Of a stretch of DNA of 64,000 bases, positions 43,816-55,721 are shown one piece after another. Position numbers and translations under genes: made by a program. The notes beneath the pieces were generated by a model. The model was not told where the DNA came from. It searched no databases and saw nothing but the letters and a program-made list of their open reading frames with translations. Each line of letters opens with the position of its first letter. Position 1 is the first letter of the stretch. Source of the stretch: Ashinkailepas kermadecensis (taxonomy: Eukaryota > Arthropoda > Thecostraca > Neolepadidae); contig JAOTOM010005186.1 of assembly GCA_034440615.1 (NCBI GenBank), positions 372,001 through 436,000 on the forward strand, in the 5' to 3' direction.

Positions 43816-45662
43816 ATAGTATCACAGTGATCTGGCCGGTCGTCCAGACGTCATGCCGACCAACGGCGGCCGGTCGGTGTGCCCACCAGGACGGACCGAC
43901 AATGGCCGCCATGTGGGCAGGTGGCGATCACCGCCCAGGCAGGCCAGCCCTCCAGCTTGTGACCCAAAACCGGTCGGGTCGGCGCACTGTGAGCTCTCCG
44001 GCTTGCACAACGCTGTCTTTCGTCGACCACGATGCAGCGGCTGTCCCATTAATCAGTTAACCGAGACAGCTGAATGCAGCCATTGACCGGAGCAACTAGT
44101 GGCACCATTACACTATCTGGCACTGGTGGCCGCACTCCGTCTCTGTCACGCGTGCGGTGCGCCGCGAGCGCACGCAAACCCGACCGCCTTGTGTGGCGGC
44201 GACTCGGCGCACAGTCTCTGGACATTGTATTGATGAATGACTTGTGAAAGATAGCTGATTCGTTTGGATGCGAGTTAAAAGCGCGGTGTGACGGTGAGGC
44301 GCTGGGTTGTACGTCTCGCGTGCAGCACGCCAGCGGGCGGGTCCCGCCCGCTGGTGTTATTGGGCTGGCCGGTGTGTCACGTGGACTGTGAACGCTGGTG
44401 TTCGGATCTGGGACGGCCATACCACAGCTGATGCTGGCATGCCACCTCCGTGTGAGCCGACCGACATGCCAGGTCCAAGCTGAGGTCAGGTCAGTTACGT
44501 GGAGGATGTGCTGTGGTGTTGATACATTGGCATGCTCAACGCCCACGTAGTTAGGCTGAAGCATGTGGTATGCTCAACGCCCACGTAGTTGAGCTTAAGC
44601 ATGCCGCTCATGCTTCGGCGTGTGGTCCAAATAATGCACCACCCCTGGGAAAATGCCCCGCCCACGGGCGTTGCATGACAGCAGCGCCCCGCACGCTTTG
44701 ATGCTGTAAGGCCGTGTTTGCAGAATTGGCAGTATGGCACACGATTTGTCATTATCTCATCTCAATTATGGACACCGAAACACGCCTGACGAGCCCTCAG
44801 GAAGATTAAGTGCGATTGCTACAATAGGCGTGCTAATTTCATACTTGACCTCCCATAGCTTAAACGTTTAGCTCACGATGAAGGCGGTTCGTCCTGAAGA
44901 GATTATGACAGCCGAACCACAAAATATGCCGCATGGGAAAGCTGTACCATGCAAGTGACATGTATGCATAGGAAGCATCGTGCCATGTTGTCGACTCCCA
45001 GCCAATCCGTTGTCATGCATGGTGGAACGTGGCTTGTTGGCCCGTCCGTCGTCAGATGTACTTAACTCTGCGGTAAGTCTGTGGAGGCTGGGAATGCTCA
45101 CGATCGCAGTCAAGGCAAAGATGCCGCAGCAGACCAGCCGTGGCCCACCTCTGTGGCGTGCCTACGCGCCTCATCCAGAAACACACATGCCGCGCAAGTC
45201 TGCGATTGAAACATCAGCAAAATAACTATGGGTGCGCTCTTCACACGACTACAAAACGCTTCAAGCACGCCATTGCTCGTTTCATTCGCGGAGGAGACTT
45301 CCGCGTTGAGAAGATTAATTGTAATTTGTTGCCTTGTTTTCCGCTCATCACCGCGTCGTCTTCACATAACTGCCGGAGATCTATACCGGAGAAACTTTTT
45401 GTCCTGCCATGGACGTCCCGGGACCAAGAATACAGCCGTCTCTGTCGATTTCGGTATACGATGTCTTTCACGGCGACCACGAAGTTATGTACTGCCATGA
45501 AATGGCTACGCTTGTCTGTCGTTATTTTGTTGTGATCCTGGCTGTGCCTGTTCTAAGCGCCAATTCGTTTTATTCATGATAGAGCCTCAGACCCAACAAG
45601 CCTAACCTCACCTGGCACAAGAACCAGGGCCTGACCCCCTTCTGCCCGTCAGTAGCTTAACA
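43816..45662. other. no recognised gene
   Basis: A near-duplicate around GCATGCTCAACGCCCACGTAGT occurs twice at 44529-44590 (written here only in part: CAACGCCCACGTAGTT). Open frames of up to 170 codons lack recognised domains. Confidence 0.4.
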
Positions 45663-47195
45663 GTGTTGCGGTCAGCTGGCGGTATGTCGTCAGCCGGCGG
45701 TATATCGTCAGCTGGTGGTATGTCGTCCGTTGGTTGTATATCGTCAGCTGGTTGTCTGGTGTCGCGGTCAGCTGGTGGTATATCATCAGCTGGTGGTATA
45801 TCGTCAGCTGATGGTATATCGTCAGCTGGTGGTATGTCGTCAGCTGGTTGTATATCGTCAGCTGGTTGTCTGGTGTTGCGGTCAGCCGGCTGTATGTCGT
45901 CAGATGGTTGTATATCGTCAGCTGATGGTATGTCGTCAGCTGGTTGTATGTCGTCAGCTGGTTGTCTGGTGTTGCGGTAAGCCGGCGGTATGTCGTCAGC
46001 TGGTTGTATATCGTCAGCTGGTGGTATGTCGTCAGCTGGTTGTCTGGTGTCGCGGCCAGCCGGTGGTATGTCGTCAGCTGGTTGTATATCGTCAGCTGGT
46101 TGTCTGGTGTTGCGGTCAGCCGGCGGTATGTCGTCAGCTGGTTGTCTGGTGTCGTAAGCTGGTGGTATGTCGTCAGCTGGTTGTATGTCGTCAGCTGGTT
46201 GTCTGGTGTCGCGGTCAGCCGGTGGTATATCGTCAGCTGGTGGTATGTCGTCAGCTGATTGTCTGGTGTCGCAGTCAGCTGGCGGTATGTCGTCAGCTGG
46301 TTGTCTGGTGTTGCGGTCAGTCGGCGGTATGTCGTCAGCTGGTTGTATGTCGTCAGCTGGTTGTCTGATGTCGTCAGCTGGTTGTCTGGTGTCGTCAGCT
46401 GGTGGTATGTCGTCAGCTGGTTGTGTGTCGTCAGCTGGTTGTCTGGTGTCGCGGTCAGCCGGTGGTATATCGTCAGCTGGTGGTATGTCGTCAGCTGGTT
46501 GTCTGGTGTCGCAGTCAGCTGGCGGTATGTCGTCAGCTGGTTGTCTGGTGTCGCGGTCAGCCTGTGGCGTATCGTCAGCTGGTTGTCTGGTGTCGTCATC
46601 TGGTGGTATATCGGCAGCTGGTTGTCTGGTGTCGCGGTCAGCTGGCGGTATGTCGTCAGCTGGTTGTATGTCGTCAGCTGGTTATCTGGTGTTGCGGTCA
46701 GCCGGCGGTATGTCGTCAGCTGGTGGTATGTCGTCAGCTGTTTGTCTGGTGTCGCGGTCAGCCTGTGGCGTATCGTCAGCTGGTTGTCTGGTGTCGTCAT
46801 CTGGTGGTATATCGTCAGCTGGTTGTCTGGTGTCGCGGCCAGCCGGTGGTGTGTCGCCAGCTGGTTGTATATCGTCAGCTGGTTGTCTGGTGTCGCGGTC
46901 AGCTGGCGGTATGTCGTCAGCTGGTTGTCTGGTGTCGCGGCCAGCCGGTGGTATGTCGTCAGCTGGTGGTATATCGTCAGCTGGTTGTCTGGTGTCGCGG
47001 TCAGCTGGGTGTATGTCGTCAGCTGGTGGTATATCGTCAGCTGGTTGTCTGGTGTCGCGGTCAGCTGGCGGTATGTCGTCAGCTGGTTGTCTGGTGTCGC
47101 GGTCAGCTGGCGGTATGTCGTCAGCTGGTTGTATGTCGTCAGCTGGTTGTCTGGTGTCGCGGTCAGCCGGCGGTATGTCGTCAGCTGGTTGTGTC
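45663..47195. repeat. 18-bp E-box minisatellite with higher-order structure
   Basis: The basic unit is close to GTATGTCGTCAGCTGGTG, mixed with TTGTCTGGTGTCGCGGTCAG. Most units contain the palindromic E box CAGCTG, giving several dozen copies over 1.5 kb. Long frames on both strands (up to 462 codons) are open through it and are not genes. Confidence 0.97.
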
Positions 47196-47802
47196 TGTGC
47201 TGCCAGCCGACTGACGTGCCGGACCGGTCGGCTTATTGCGGCGGACGGACGGTGCCAGCAGGCGCTGACCAGGCCGGCCGCCACCTCTGTTGCGATGTCG
47301 GCGACGCTCTGACACCGTGTGGGGTCAATCACGGACGCCACCCGCCCACTCCTGTGAGCATGCTCTGGGGCGTGTCGGAGCAGGCGGGCGTAGGTGGAGG
47401 TGGAGCAGGGCTGATCAGACGCCAGTCCGCCCCACGCGGTCAGCTCAGCTGTTGTGACCGTCGTCAGGTACTGCTGTATACGAGATACGGACCACACAGA
47501 TGGCACCATGACTGTCCGCCCCTCGTCACGTTCAGCCCGTGGTGCCTCCGCTCCTCGTCACTACTGTCGCGATGGGAACTGCTCTGTGATAAAGTGTACA
47601 ATATTTGTCGGAAAATACAAGCTTATATTTCGATGTCACAGGTTTGAAGAAATAATAGCTTTCCATTTTCGATTACCCCAACATTTTCCTCTCCATGTGC
47701 AGGCTTACACAAACCACAAATCCAACCCCGCTCGCAATTCACAAACGCAGACTTGCCGTCTGCGGGCCGTCGGTTCGCACTGACGCCGTTCTCTCCGCGC
47801 AG
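47196..47802. other. GC-rich then AT-richer upstream region of the signal-peptide exon
   Basis: No array or transposon was seen. CTCTCCGCGCAG ending at 47802 could be an acceptor that opens the exon with the start codon at 47903, or the region may contain a promoter; neither is certain. Confidence 0.35.
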
Positions 47803-47902
47803 GCGGTGTCGACGTGTGCGGCGCGCGGCGCGGTGATGATCCGGTGACGACCCGCCGTCACCCAGACAGACGACCCGCCGCTACCCGCACAGACTACCCG
47901 CC

Positions 47903-48020
47903 ATGGAGGTGGCCGGCTGCGGCGGCACCCTGTCCATGACGCTGCTGACGCTGCTGCTGGCAGTCGCGCACGGCGAGACGACCGGCGCCCAGCCAGACTA
48001 CCGCTTCGTGTCGTACTCAG
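47903..48020 (+). CDS. first coding exon of a secreted or membrane protein (signal peptide)
   Basis: The ATG lies in an excellent context (CCCGCCATGGAG). The frame reads MEVAGCGGTLSMTLLTLLLA then VAHGETTGAQPDYRFVSYS: a short N-region, a hydrophobic core at residues 9-22 and a plausible cleavage after AHG or nearby. At 48021 a donor GTAGGT follows CAG, leaving one base of the next codon. The mature N-terminus starts near residue 25. The following intron consists largely of a 56-bp minisatellite of over 2 kb, and no second exon was identified in the window. The family cannot be named from 39 residues. Confidence 0.65.
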
Positions 48021-50180
48021 GTAGGTCCGTGGCCGGTGGCGCAAGTCACACTCAGGTCACTTTGCAGTCCGGGGCGTAGATCGTGCAGTCGGCGGTGCAG
48101 GTCACACTCAGGACACTGCAGTCCGTGGCTTAGGTCGTGCAGTCGGCGGTGCAGGTCACACTCAGGTCACTTTACAATCCGTGGCGTAGATCGTGCAGTC
48201 GGCGGTGCAGGTCACACTCAGGTCACTTTACAATCCGTGGCGTAGATCGTGCAGTCGGCGGTGCAGGTCACACTCAGGTCACTTTACAATCCGGGGCGTA
48301 GATCGTGTGTGGGTGCAGGTCACACTCGGTTGGCGTAGATCGTGCAGTCGGCGGTGCAGGTCACACTCAGGTCACTTTACAGTCCGGGGCGTAGATCGTG
48401 CAGTCGGCGGTGCAGGTCACACTCAGGTCACTTTACAATCCGGGGCGTAGATCGTGTAGTCGTTGTCCATGAATTCTGCGTCGGGTAGGTTGCGTGGCGT
48501 GCAGGTCACACTCGGTCATTTACAGTCGGGCGTAGATCGTGCAGTCGGCGGTGCAGGTCACACTGGTCACTTTACAATCCGGGGCGTAGATCTGTAGTCG
48601 GTGGTGCGTCCACTCGTCACTTTACGTCGGGGCGTGATCTGAGTCGGCGGTGCAGTCACACTCGGTCACTTTAGTCTGGGGCGTGGTCGTGCAGTCGGCG
48701 GTGCAGGTCACACTCGGACACTGCAGTCCGTGGATTAGGTCGTGCAGTCGGCGGTGCAGGTCACACTCGGACACTCTGTAGTCCGTGGCTTGATCGTGCA
48801 GTCGGCGGTGCGGTCACTCGGACACTTTGCAGTACGTGGCTTAGGTCTGCGTGGCGTGCGGTCACATTCAGGACATTCTGCAGTCCGGGCGTAGGTCTGC
48901 GTCGGCGGTGGGTCACACTCGGTCACTTTACAGTCCGGGGCGTAGATCGTGCAGTCGGCGTGCAGGTCACACTCAGGTCACTTTACAATCCGGGGCGTAG
49001 ATCGTGTAGTCGGTGGTGCAGGTCACACTCAGGTCACTTTACAGTCCGGGGCGTAGATCTGCAGTCGGCGGTGCAGGTCACACTCAGGTCACTTTACAGT
49101 CTGGGGCGTAGGTCGTGCAGTCGGCGTGCAGGTCACACTCAGGACACTGCAGTCCGTGGCTTAGGTCGTGCAGTCGGCGGTGCAGGTCACACTCAGGACA
49201 CTCTGTAGTCTGTGGCTTAGATCGTGCAGTCGGCGGTGCAGGTCACACGACACTTTGCAGTCCGTGGCTTAGGTCTGCAGTCGGCGGTGCAGGTCACATT
49301 CAGGACATTCTGCAGTCCGGGGCGTAGGTCGTGCAGTCGGCGGTGCAGGTCACACTCAGGTCACTTTACAGTCCGGGGCGTAGATCGTGCAGTCGGCGGT
49401 GCAGGTCACACTCAGGTCACTTTACAATCCGGGGCGTAGATCGTGCAGTCGGCGGTGGAGTTCACACTCAGGTCACTTTGCAGTCCGGGGCGTAGGTCGT
49501 GCAGTCGGCGGTGCAGGTCACACTCAGGTCACTTTGCAGTCCGTGGCTTAGGTCGTGCAGTCGGCGATGCAGGTCACACTCAGGTCACTTTACAATCCGG
49601 GGCGTAGATCGTGTAGTCGGTGGTGCAGGTCACACTCAGGTCACTTTACAGTCCGGGGCGTAGATCGTGCAGTTGGCGGTGCAGGTCACACTCAGGTCAC
49701 TTTACAGTCTGGGGCGTGGTCTGCAGTCGGCGGTGCAGGTCACACTCAGGACACTGCAGTCCGTGGCTTAGGTCGTGCAGTCGGCGGTGCAGGTCACACT
49801 CAGGACACTCTGTGTCCGTGGCTTGATCGCAGTCGGCGGTGCGGTCACACTCAGGACACTTTGCAGTCCGTGGCTTAGGTCGTGCAGTCGGCGGTGCAGG
49901 TCACATTCAGGACATTCTGCAGTCCGGGCGTAGGTCGTGCAGTCGGCGGTGCAGGTCACACTCAGGTCACTTTACAGTCCGGGGCGTAGATCGTGCAGTC
50001 GGCGGTGCAGGTCACACTCAGGTCACTTCAATCGGGCGTAGATCGTGCAGTCGGCGGTGCAGGTCACACTCAGGTCACTTTACAGTCCGGGGCGTAGATC
50101 GTGCAGTCGGCGGTGCAGGTCACACTCAGGACACTGCAGTCCGTGGCTTAGGTCGTGCAGTCGGCGGTGCAGGCTTCAGT
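48021..50180. repeat. 56-bp intronic minisatellite carrying repeated AGGTCA direct repeats
   Basis: Units contain GTGCAGTCGGCGGTGCAGG, TCACACTCAGGTCACTTTAC and GGGGCGTAGATC; roughly 35-38 copies, some with deletions. Many copies hold AGGTCA-CACTC-AGGTCA, an exact direct repeat of the nuclear-receptor half site with 5-base spacing; others have AGGACA in the second half. A decayed section at 48480-48960 has many small deletions. It begins directly after the donor of the signal-peptide exon. Confidence 0.95.
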
Positions 50181-51835
50181 GGGTCAGTGACGCGTCGCAG
50201 TTGATAAGGATCCACTGTCAGTGACGGGGCTCACACCCAGGCCTGCCGATAGCCTGGTGCACAACGAAACCCGTTCGCGTATTTAACCCCATTCACTCGT
50301 TTGTCGTAAATGGCACGTATCACGTGTATCACGTGTATCACCTTACGGCTACTGCCCGGCCGTCCACTTTCACTTCTGGCTGGTCATTTTGCTCCCGTGG
50401 GGCCTTCTCGCAGTCTGGGGGAGGCCCTCGCCATTCAACCTCATGTATATGAGGGCGAGGCGGCTCATCGTCAGGGCACACGCACATGGGTATTTATTGT
50501 GTGGTAACGTGAGGTGCGATATCTGTGGTGGTGCGATACTCGAAGTGCGTGAGGTGCGATATCCGGATGCCAGCGCGTCATATTTTGTTATTGTGTCCAT
50601 AGTATCCAGAAGAGCGCAGACGTCAGTTCGGGCCTGACGTGAACACTCTTACGCTGGTGGACCCAACTCGTATTGACCCCCGATTCGTTCAAACCAGAGT
50701 GGTGTTGTGCTTCGTCGCAAATGTATGATTTCGAGTAGTATATGTATGCAGTATGCACCCGGCTGGCGTATTACTTACTCGTCCTGGTGGGAACCTGCAC
50801 TTCGTGCGTGGAAACTTGATCTGTGAGTGCAGTATGTGTGTAAACTATGCAATTATGCATGGTGTTATGTATGGTGTGGTATGTAAGATAGTATGCTATA
50901 TCTGTAAGTAGGTTTGCTGTGGGTACAGTATGTGTGGTATGTGTGTAAGTATGTATGGTATGGTATGTAGGATAGTATGATCTGTCAGTAGGTTTGCTGT
51001 GGGTGGAGCATGACCCAGTTGAGTTCGACGAACCCTAAAACCCCAGAAATAAGCAACTTAATTTGGTGAGTCGGTGCTGAAGGCGTTGCCTTCCAACCGT
51101 AAACAATATGAATGTCACGGTGAGTAAATTAAGGAGGTGATTGGATGGCTGATGGCTATGGGCACAAAATGACCTTGTGGCCGACGTGCCTGAGGCGCAA
51201 ATAACTATCTGACTGATCAACATCCGCTGCGACATCATCTGTAGCGTGTAGCCACACTAGGTGGTTGTGTTGGCACCCATGAACGCTTAGGGAAGCTTCG
51301 GGTTAAGGGGGACGCCTAGGATGTGCCGAGAACTGTTGTCTTACTGTAGCCATCTGTTGAAACTAGTCCTACGAGCTCCACCCAATCCAGCGCGGCTGGA
51401 CGCAGCCCACTGTCGGTTGCGATCGCATAGTACACGAATTTGCCAAGTTTGATTGCACAATGAGTTGCACACGCATGTCCTCAGAAGGCCGCACAATGGC
51501 CGCGCTCGAGTTAATCGACTCGTTTCGAATTAGCGGCGGCGAGTTGATAGCAACGCGGCAGTTAAGCAGCACGCACCGTGCCGCAGTTATGGCTGCAAGG
51601 AAATTGCAACGGCGAATGTGTGGTTAGTCGCACAATGTACTGCACATTAAACAGCTCTGAGCTTCACACGCGCGTGCAGGCCACGCTGTCATGTGATGGT
51701 CCAGTCTGTTTCCATCATGGGTGCACAGAAGCCATATAGCGTCGGCATCCCTTTATATTTTATGGTTACTATTGCGACTGCAGGCCAAAAATGCAAGCAG
51801 CTGACTTACCTTAAGCTGGAATTTAGAACTTGACT
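50181..51835. other. no recognised gene
   Basis: TATCACGTG occurs in tandem at about 50316-50340. TATGTGTGGTATGT-like simple repeats are at 50830-51000. No exon partner for 47903-48020 was recognised. Confidence 0.4.
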
Positions 51836-51847
51836 TAAACGGGAACG

Positions 51848-52034
51848 AACGAACGAGCAAACGACCCCTGGGCTCTATTACGACGCGTTCGGCTGCTAGG
51901 CCATGCAACGTCGCGAACCACCCACACCATTGATCGCGGGTGGGCTCGGTAATCCCGTCGGTTATCGGATTTTAATCCACGATATTGTGCTCAAGAGTCC
52001 ATCGTCCTACCGACTGAACTACTGTGAACCAACA
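51848..52034 (-). mobile_element. tRNA-Lys-like SINE with GTTC tail and target duplication
   Basis: On the minus strand the head has AGTTCAGTCGGTAGGACGA and GGACTCTTGAGC, with a decayed B box GGATTAAAATCC. The core CGAGCCCACCCGCGATC and GCGTCGTAATAGAGCC match the copies at 16847 and 42995, and the tail ends in GTTC repeats. TAAACGGGA(A/G)CG lies on both sides (51836-51847 and 52035-52046), one mismatch in 12, supporting retrotransposition. Confidence 0.82.
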
Positions 52035-52322
52035 TAAACGGGAGCGCGTTCATGTTCTTCCTTTGGAAGAAGACAAACACGCCAACCACGAACCAGGGAT
52101 TCCGACTTGCTGAGGGGCAAAATTTCGCACAACCAGATAAGTTTGGAAAAGAGGGCAGGATGCATTCCCGGTGTACTGGAACTTCTCGTGTTGACTTTGC
52201 GAATGTTCTGTCCGCTGATCAGGCACACCTTGATCTCGGCTACGGCCCGGGCCGTGGTCCGAAACACTGCTGGTTCGCGCCTGTCAGTGCACCGACGCTA
52301 CGACTGCTCACTTCCCTGACGA

Positions 52323-53430
52323 ATATTCTACTGTTCAATATCTAGCAAAAACCAACGCCACTTGTTTTTTTTAGCTGTTTCGCAGTTTCAAGTCTTACTT
52401 GTGAATGATACATGTCATGAGCATGTTTGAGCTATCATCCACTGTCATTGGTTATATGTTGTTTTTAGCAATTAACACGCCAAAAATATTTTAAATACGG
52501 AAATATTTATCATCAATTGTTCAATGTGTATGACAAACTTGCTGGCTGGAATGTTGAATTGTGCCTCACAAGATGCATGATGGTTTTCATCATGAGGTAA
52601 TTTTGTATGTTCATTTTAAAAATAAAAATATATTCTTCCCTGCCGTACTGGAGCTCGTGAAGCAGCTTATGGGAGCCCAGCCGACACTCGACCTCAGTGG
52701 CATGTAAACACTGAAGCTCCAACATATCCGACCTTGTCTGCAGGTTCGGGCTCCCATGTCGGGGGTACGGGTTACATACTGCCTTGTACAGGGACACGAA
52801 CGTCCTAGGGGACGAGTGGTCTAGGGGTAAGATGCTCGTCTCACAATCGAAAGGTTGTTGGTTCGAGTCTCACCCGTCGCTACTCTTCGCCCGCGACCAA
52901 TCGGCGTGAGAGATTGGCGACGCTACATGACTCAACGGTCGACGTGTCGTAAAAACCAATAACCAACCAACGAACGTCCTAGGTGGCGAACACCGATATG
53001 TTGGGGGCAGAGGTGGCAAATGTAAGGACCGAAATCCCGGTCGGAAAGCTCGGTCAGGACCGGCGGGCTTTTTGACCGGTCTTGGAATATATGCTGGTCA
53101 TTCAACCGGTGTTTCAGTCGAATTTGTTTCAATTTTTAAGATGAACATTCAAAAATACCTCATGATGATAACCATCATGCATCTTGTGAGGCACAATTCA
53201 ACTTTCCAGCCGGCAAGTTTGTCATACACGTTGAACAATTGATGATAAACCTTTCAGTATTTCAAGTATTTTTGGCGTGCTAATTCCTGAAAACAACATA
53301 TAATCAATGATAGTGGATGATAGCACAAACATGCTCACGACATGTATCATTCACAAGTAAGACTTGCAACTGCGAAACAGCTTTTAAAAAAATAGCGTTG
53401 GTTTTTGCTAGATATTGAACAGTAGAATAT
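52323..53430. repeat. large inverted repeat, arms of about 300 bp, loop of about 500 bp
   Basis: The left arm 52323-52624 and right arm 53129-53430 are inverted copies: ATATTCTACTGTTCAATATC at the left corresponds to GATATTGAACAGTAGAATAT at the right, and the inner ends around TGTTCATTTT correspond too. By eye about 90 percent of positions agree. The loop contains a SINE. No duplication was seen outside the arms. It may be a foldback transposon or a hairpin RNA locus. Confidence 0.88.
52810..52969 (+). mobile_element. full-length tRNA-Val-like SINE with perfect 14-bp target duplication
   Basis: The head GAGTGGTCTAGGGGTAAGAT, the CTCACAA loop with a CAC anticodon and the B box GGTTCGAGTCTC resemble tRNA-Val. 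The body continues with CGCGACCAATCGGCGTGAGA and GATTGGCGACGCTACATGAC, the same core as the Lys-headed SINEs, and ends in ATAACCAACCAA. ACGAACGTCCTAGG flanks both sides perfectly (52796-52809 and 52970-52983). It lies in the loop of the large inverted repeat and is the youngest-looking SINE here. Confidence 0.92.
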
Positions 53431-53954
53431 GACTGGGACCAGGCTAAAATGCCAATACAATATACATGGCATAAGACCAGCATTGTAGCACAATGCATTA
53501 AGATTTTGTACCAATATCCTTGCTTTAATATTAAAATTTAAGATTTAAGATTAAGATTTTGTACCAATATCCTTGCTTCTTGCCCATGGTTGTACAAGCA
53601 ATGTACATAACTTTCTTTAATATGTGATTAATGACAATGCAAGGAAAAAACAAGCATTCTTTATAGGACTTGTTTTTTTTTCTATTGGCAGGCATCCATA
53701 GTTACAGCAAATGTCCACCACTGTATACCTTTTAAAATTTACAGCTTAATGCTTGCCTTCCTATTCCAAAGACATCAAAATGTCCACCATGGACCAGGTT
53801 TGATTTATTCACTTTCAACTAATCTGTAGTATGCTGCGCAGCACTTCCAAGTGATTCAGCATCCTACTACTAGATCTATAATCCTTACATCCTCTATGAA
53901 GCAATTCATATTTCATGGTTAGACTATCTGTTTACAGGAGCATATGTGTCTGGG
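53431..53954. other. AT-rich sequence, nothing recognised
   Basis: A short duplicated AAGATTTTGTACCAATATCC occurs at about 53501 and 53550. No gene was seen. Confidence 0.5.
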
Positions 53955-54765
53955 GATGGAGGCGGACGTGTTCGGGGTCAGACGCGGATGTGTTAGGAGA
54001 TAGATACTGATGTGCTGCGGGTCAGACGCGGATGTGTCGGGGTCGGACGCGGACGTGTCGGGGGTCAGACGCGGACGTGTCAGGGTCGGACGCGGACGTG
54101 TCAGGGTCGGACGCGGACTTGTCGGGGTCGGACGTGGTGAGGTTATCGCATGGTCGACGCGATGTCGGGGTCAGACACGGACGTGTCGGGGTCGACGCGG
54201 ACTGTCGGGTCGGACGCGGACGTGTCGGGGGTCAGACGCGGACGTGTCAGGGTCGGACGCGGACTTGTCGGGGTCGGACGCGGATGTGTTAGGTGATAGA
54301 TACCAATGTGTCGGGGTCAGACGCGGACATGTCGGGGCCGGACGCGGACGTGACGGGGTCGGACGCGGATGGAACTGCAGGGGTGTGTCGGGGTCGGGGA
54401 TTGTCGGGGTCGGACGCGTATGTGTCGGGGTCGGACGCGGACGTGTCGTGGTCGGACTCGGATGTGGTAGGAGATAGATACCAATGTGTCGGGGTCAGAC
54501 GCGGACTGTCGGGGCCGGACGCGGACGTGACGGGGTCGGACGCGGATGGAACTGCAGGGGTGTGTCGGTTCGGTCGGATGGGTCGGACTTGTGTCGGGGT
54601 CGGACGCGGATGTGTTAGGTGATAGATACCAATGTGTCGGGGTCAGACGCGGACATGTCGGGGCCGGACGCGGATGGAATTGCGGGGGGTGTGTCGGGGT
54701 CGGACGCGGACTTGTCGGGGTCGGACGCGGATGTGTCGGGGCCGGAGGTGGCGGGTCGCCGTGTA
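53955..54765. repeat. minisatellite of about 18-21 bp
   Basis: Units are close to GACGTGTCGGGGTCGGACGC, with GTTAGGTGATAGATACC blocks inserted at roughly 150-190 base intervals, giving a higher-order pattern. Confidence 0.93.
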
Positions 54766-54964
54766 CGTGTCGGCTCGTCTCACCGGTCTCGGTGTCCATA
54801 TCGGGTGGCCGGGTGTCCTGTCTCGGCCAACTATCTGGCCGCACATCGCCGCCTAATCCTCGGCTACAGGGCCACCGCTCACCGGCGGCCGCGGCACTTC
54901 CGCAGTCGCACTGCTGGCTCCACGGACACGGTGACAGCCGACCGGGTCACGCGCGGCACCCAGG

Positions 54965-55565
54965 TCCAGGTCACACGCTGGGGTTCCAGGTCTGACACTG
55001 GGGAGGCCGTACAGGTCTGACACTGGGGAGGCCGTGCAGGTCTGACACTGGGGAGGCCGTACAGGTCTGACACTGGGGAGGCCGTACAGGTCTGACACTG
55101 GGGAGGCCGTACAGGTCTGACACTGGGGAGGCCGTGCAGGTCTGACACTGGGGAGGCCGTACAGGTCTGACACTGGGGAGGCCGTACAGGGAGACTGGGG
55201 AAACCGTCCAGGTCACACGCTGGGGTGTCCAGGTCTGAACTGGTGTGGTCATCCAGGTCACACACTGGGGTGTTCAGGTCTGACACTGAGAATGCCGTCC
55301 AGGTCTGATACTGGAGAGGCCGTACAGGTCTGACACTGAGAACGCCGTCCAGGTTTGATACTGGAGAGGTCGTACAGGTCTGACACTGAGAACGCTGTCC
55401 AGGTTTGATACTGGGGAGGCCGTACAGGTCTGACACTGGGGAGGCGGTCCAGGTCACACGCTGGGTCGAGCAGGTCAGACACTGAGTACGCTGTCAAGGT
55501 CTAACCCTGGGGAGCCGTCCAGATTTGACACCGACGGAGCCGTCCAGGTCTGACACTGACGAGGC
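54965..55565. repeat. 25-bp minisatellite, about 22 copies
   Basis: Units are close to ACAGGTCTGACACTGGGGAG plus GCCGT. The left half is homogeneous, and the right half has GAGAACGCCGTCC variants and longer gaps. Confidence 0.95.
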
Positions 55566-55645
55566 CGGCTACGCTAAGTTGTCTTGCTTTCCTCCAATGC
55601 ACAGTTTCAACCTTTCCGTTATGTTGTCCAGTCTCCACAACAGGT

Positions 55646-55708
55646 GAATGGGCGCTATATGACTCATGACTTGGATGTGCCCCGAAACCCATATAACGAA
55701 CCAACCAA
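55646..55708 (+). mobile_element. 5'-truncated SINE tail with perfect 13-bp target duplication
   Basis: The insert contains GGGCGCTATATGACTCATGA and ends ATAACGAACCAACCAA, matching the core end and tail of the SINE at 52810. CTCCACAACAGGT is present on both sides exactly (55633-55645 and 55709-55721). Confidence 0.85.
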
Positions 55709-55721
55709 CTCCACAACAGGT

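Noticed and set aside
45649..47647. Open frames of up to 462 codons on both strands
   Set aside because: They follow the 18-bp E-box array in several frames at once; the tail beyond the array has no recognised domain.
52810..52880. Functional tRNA-Val gene
   Set aside because: The acceptor stem has mismatches, and an exact target duplication encloses the head together with a SINE body and tail.
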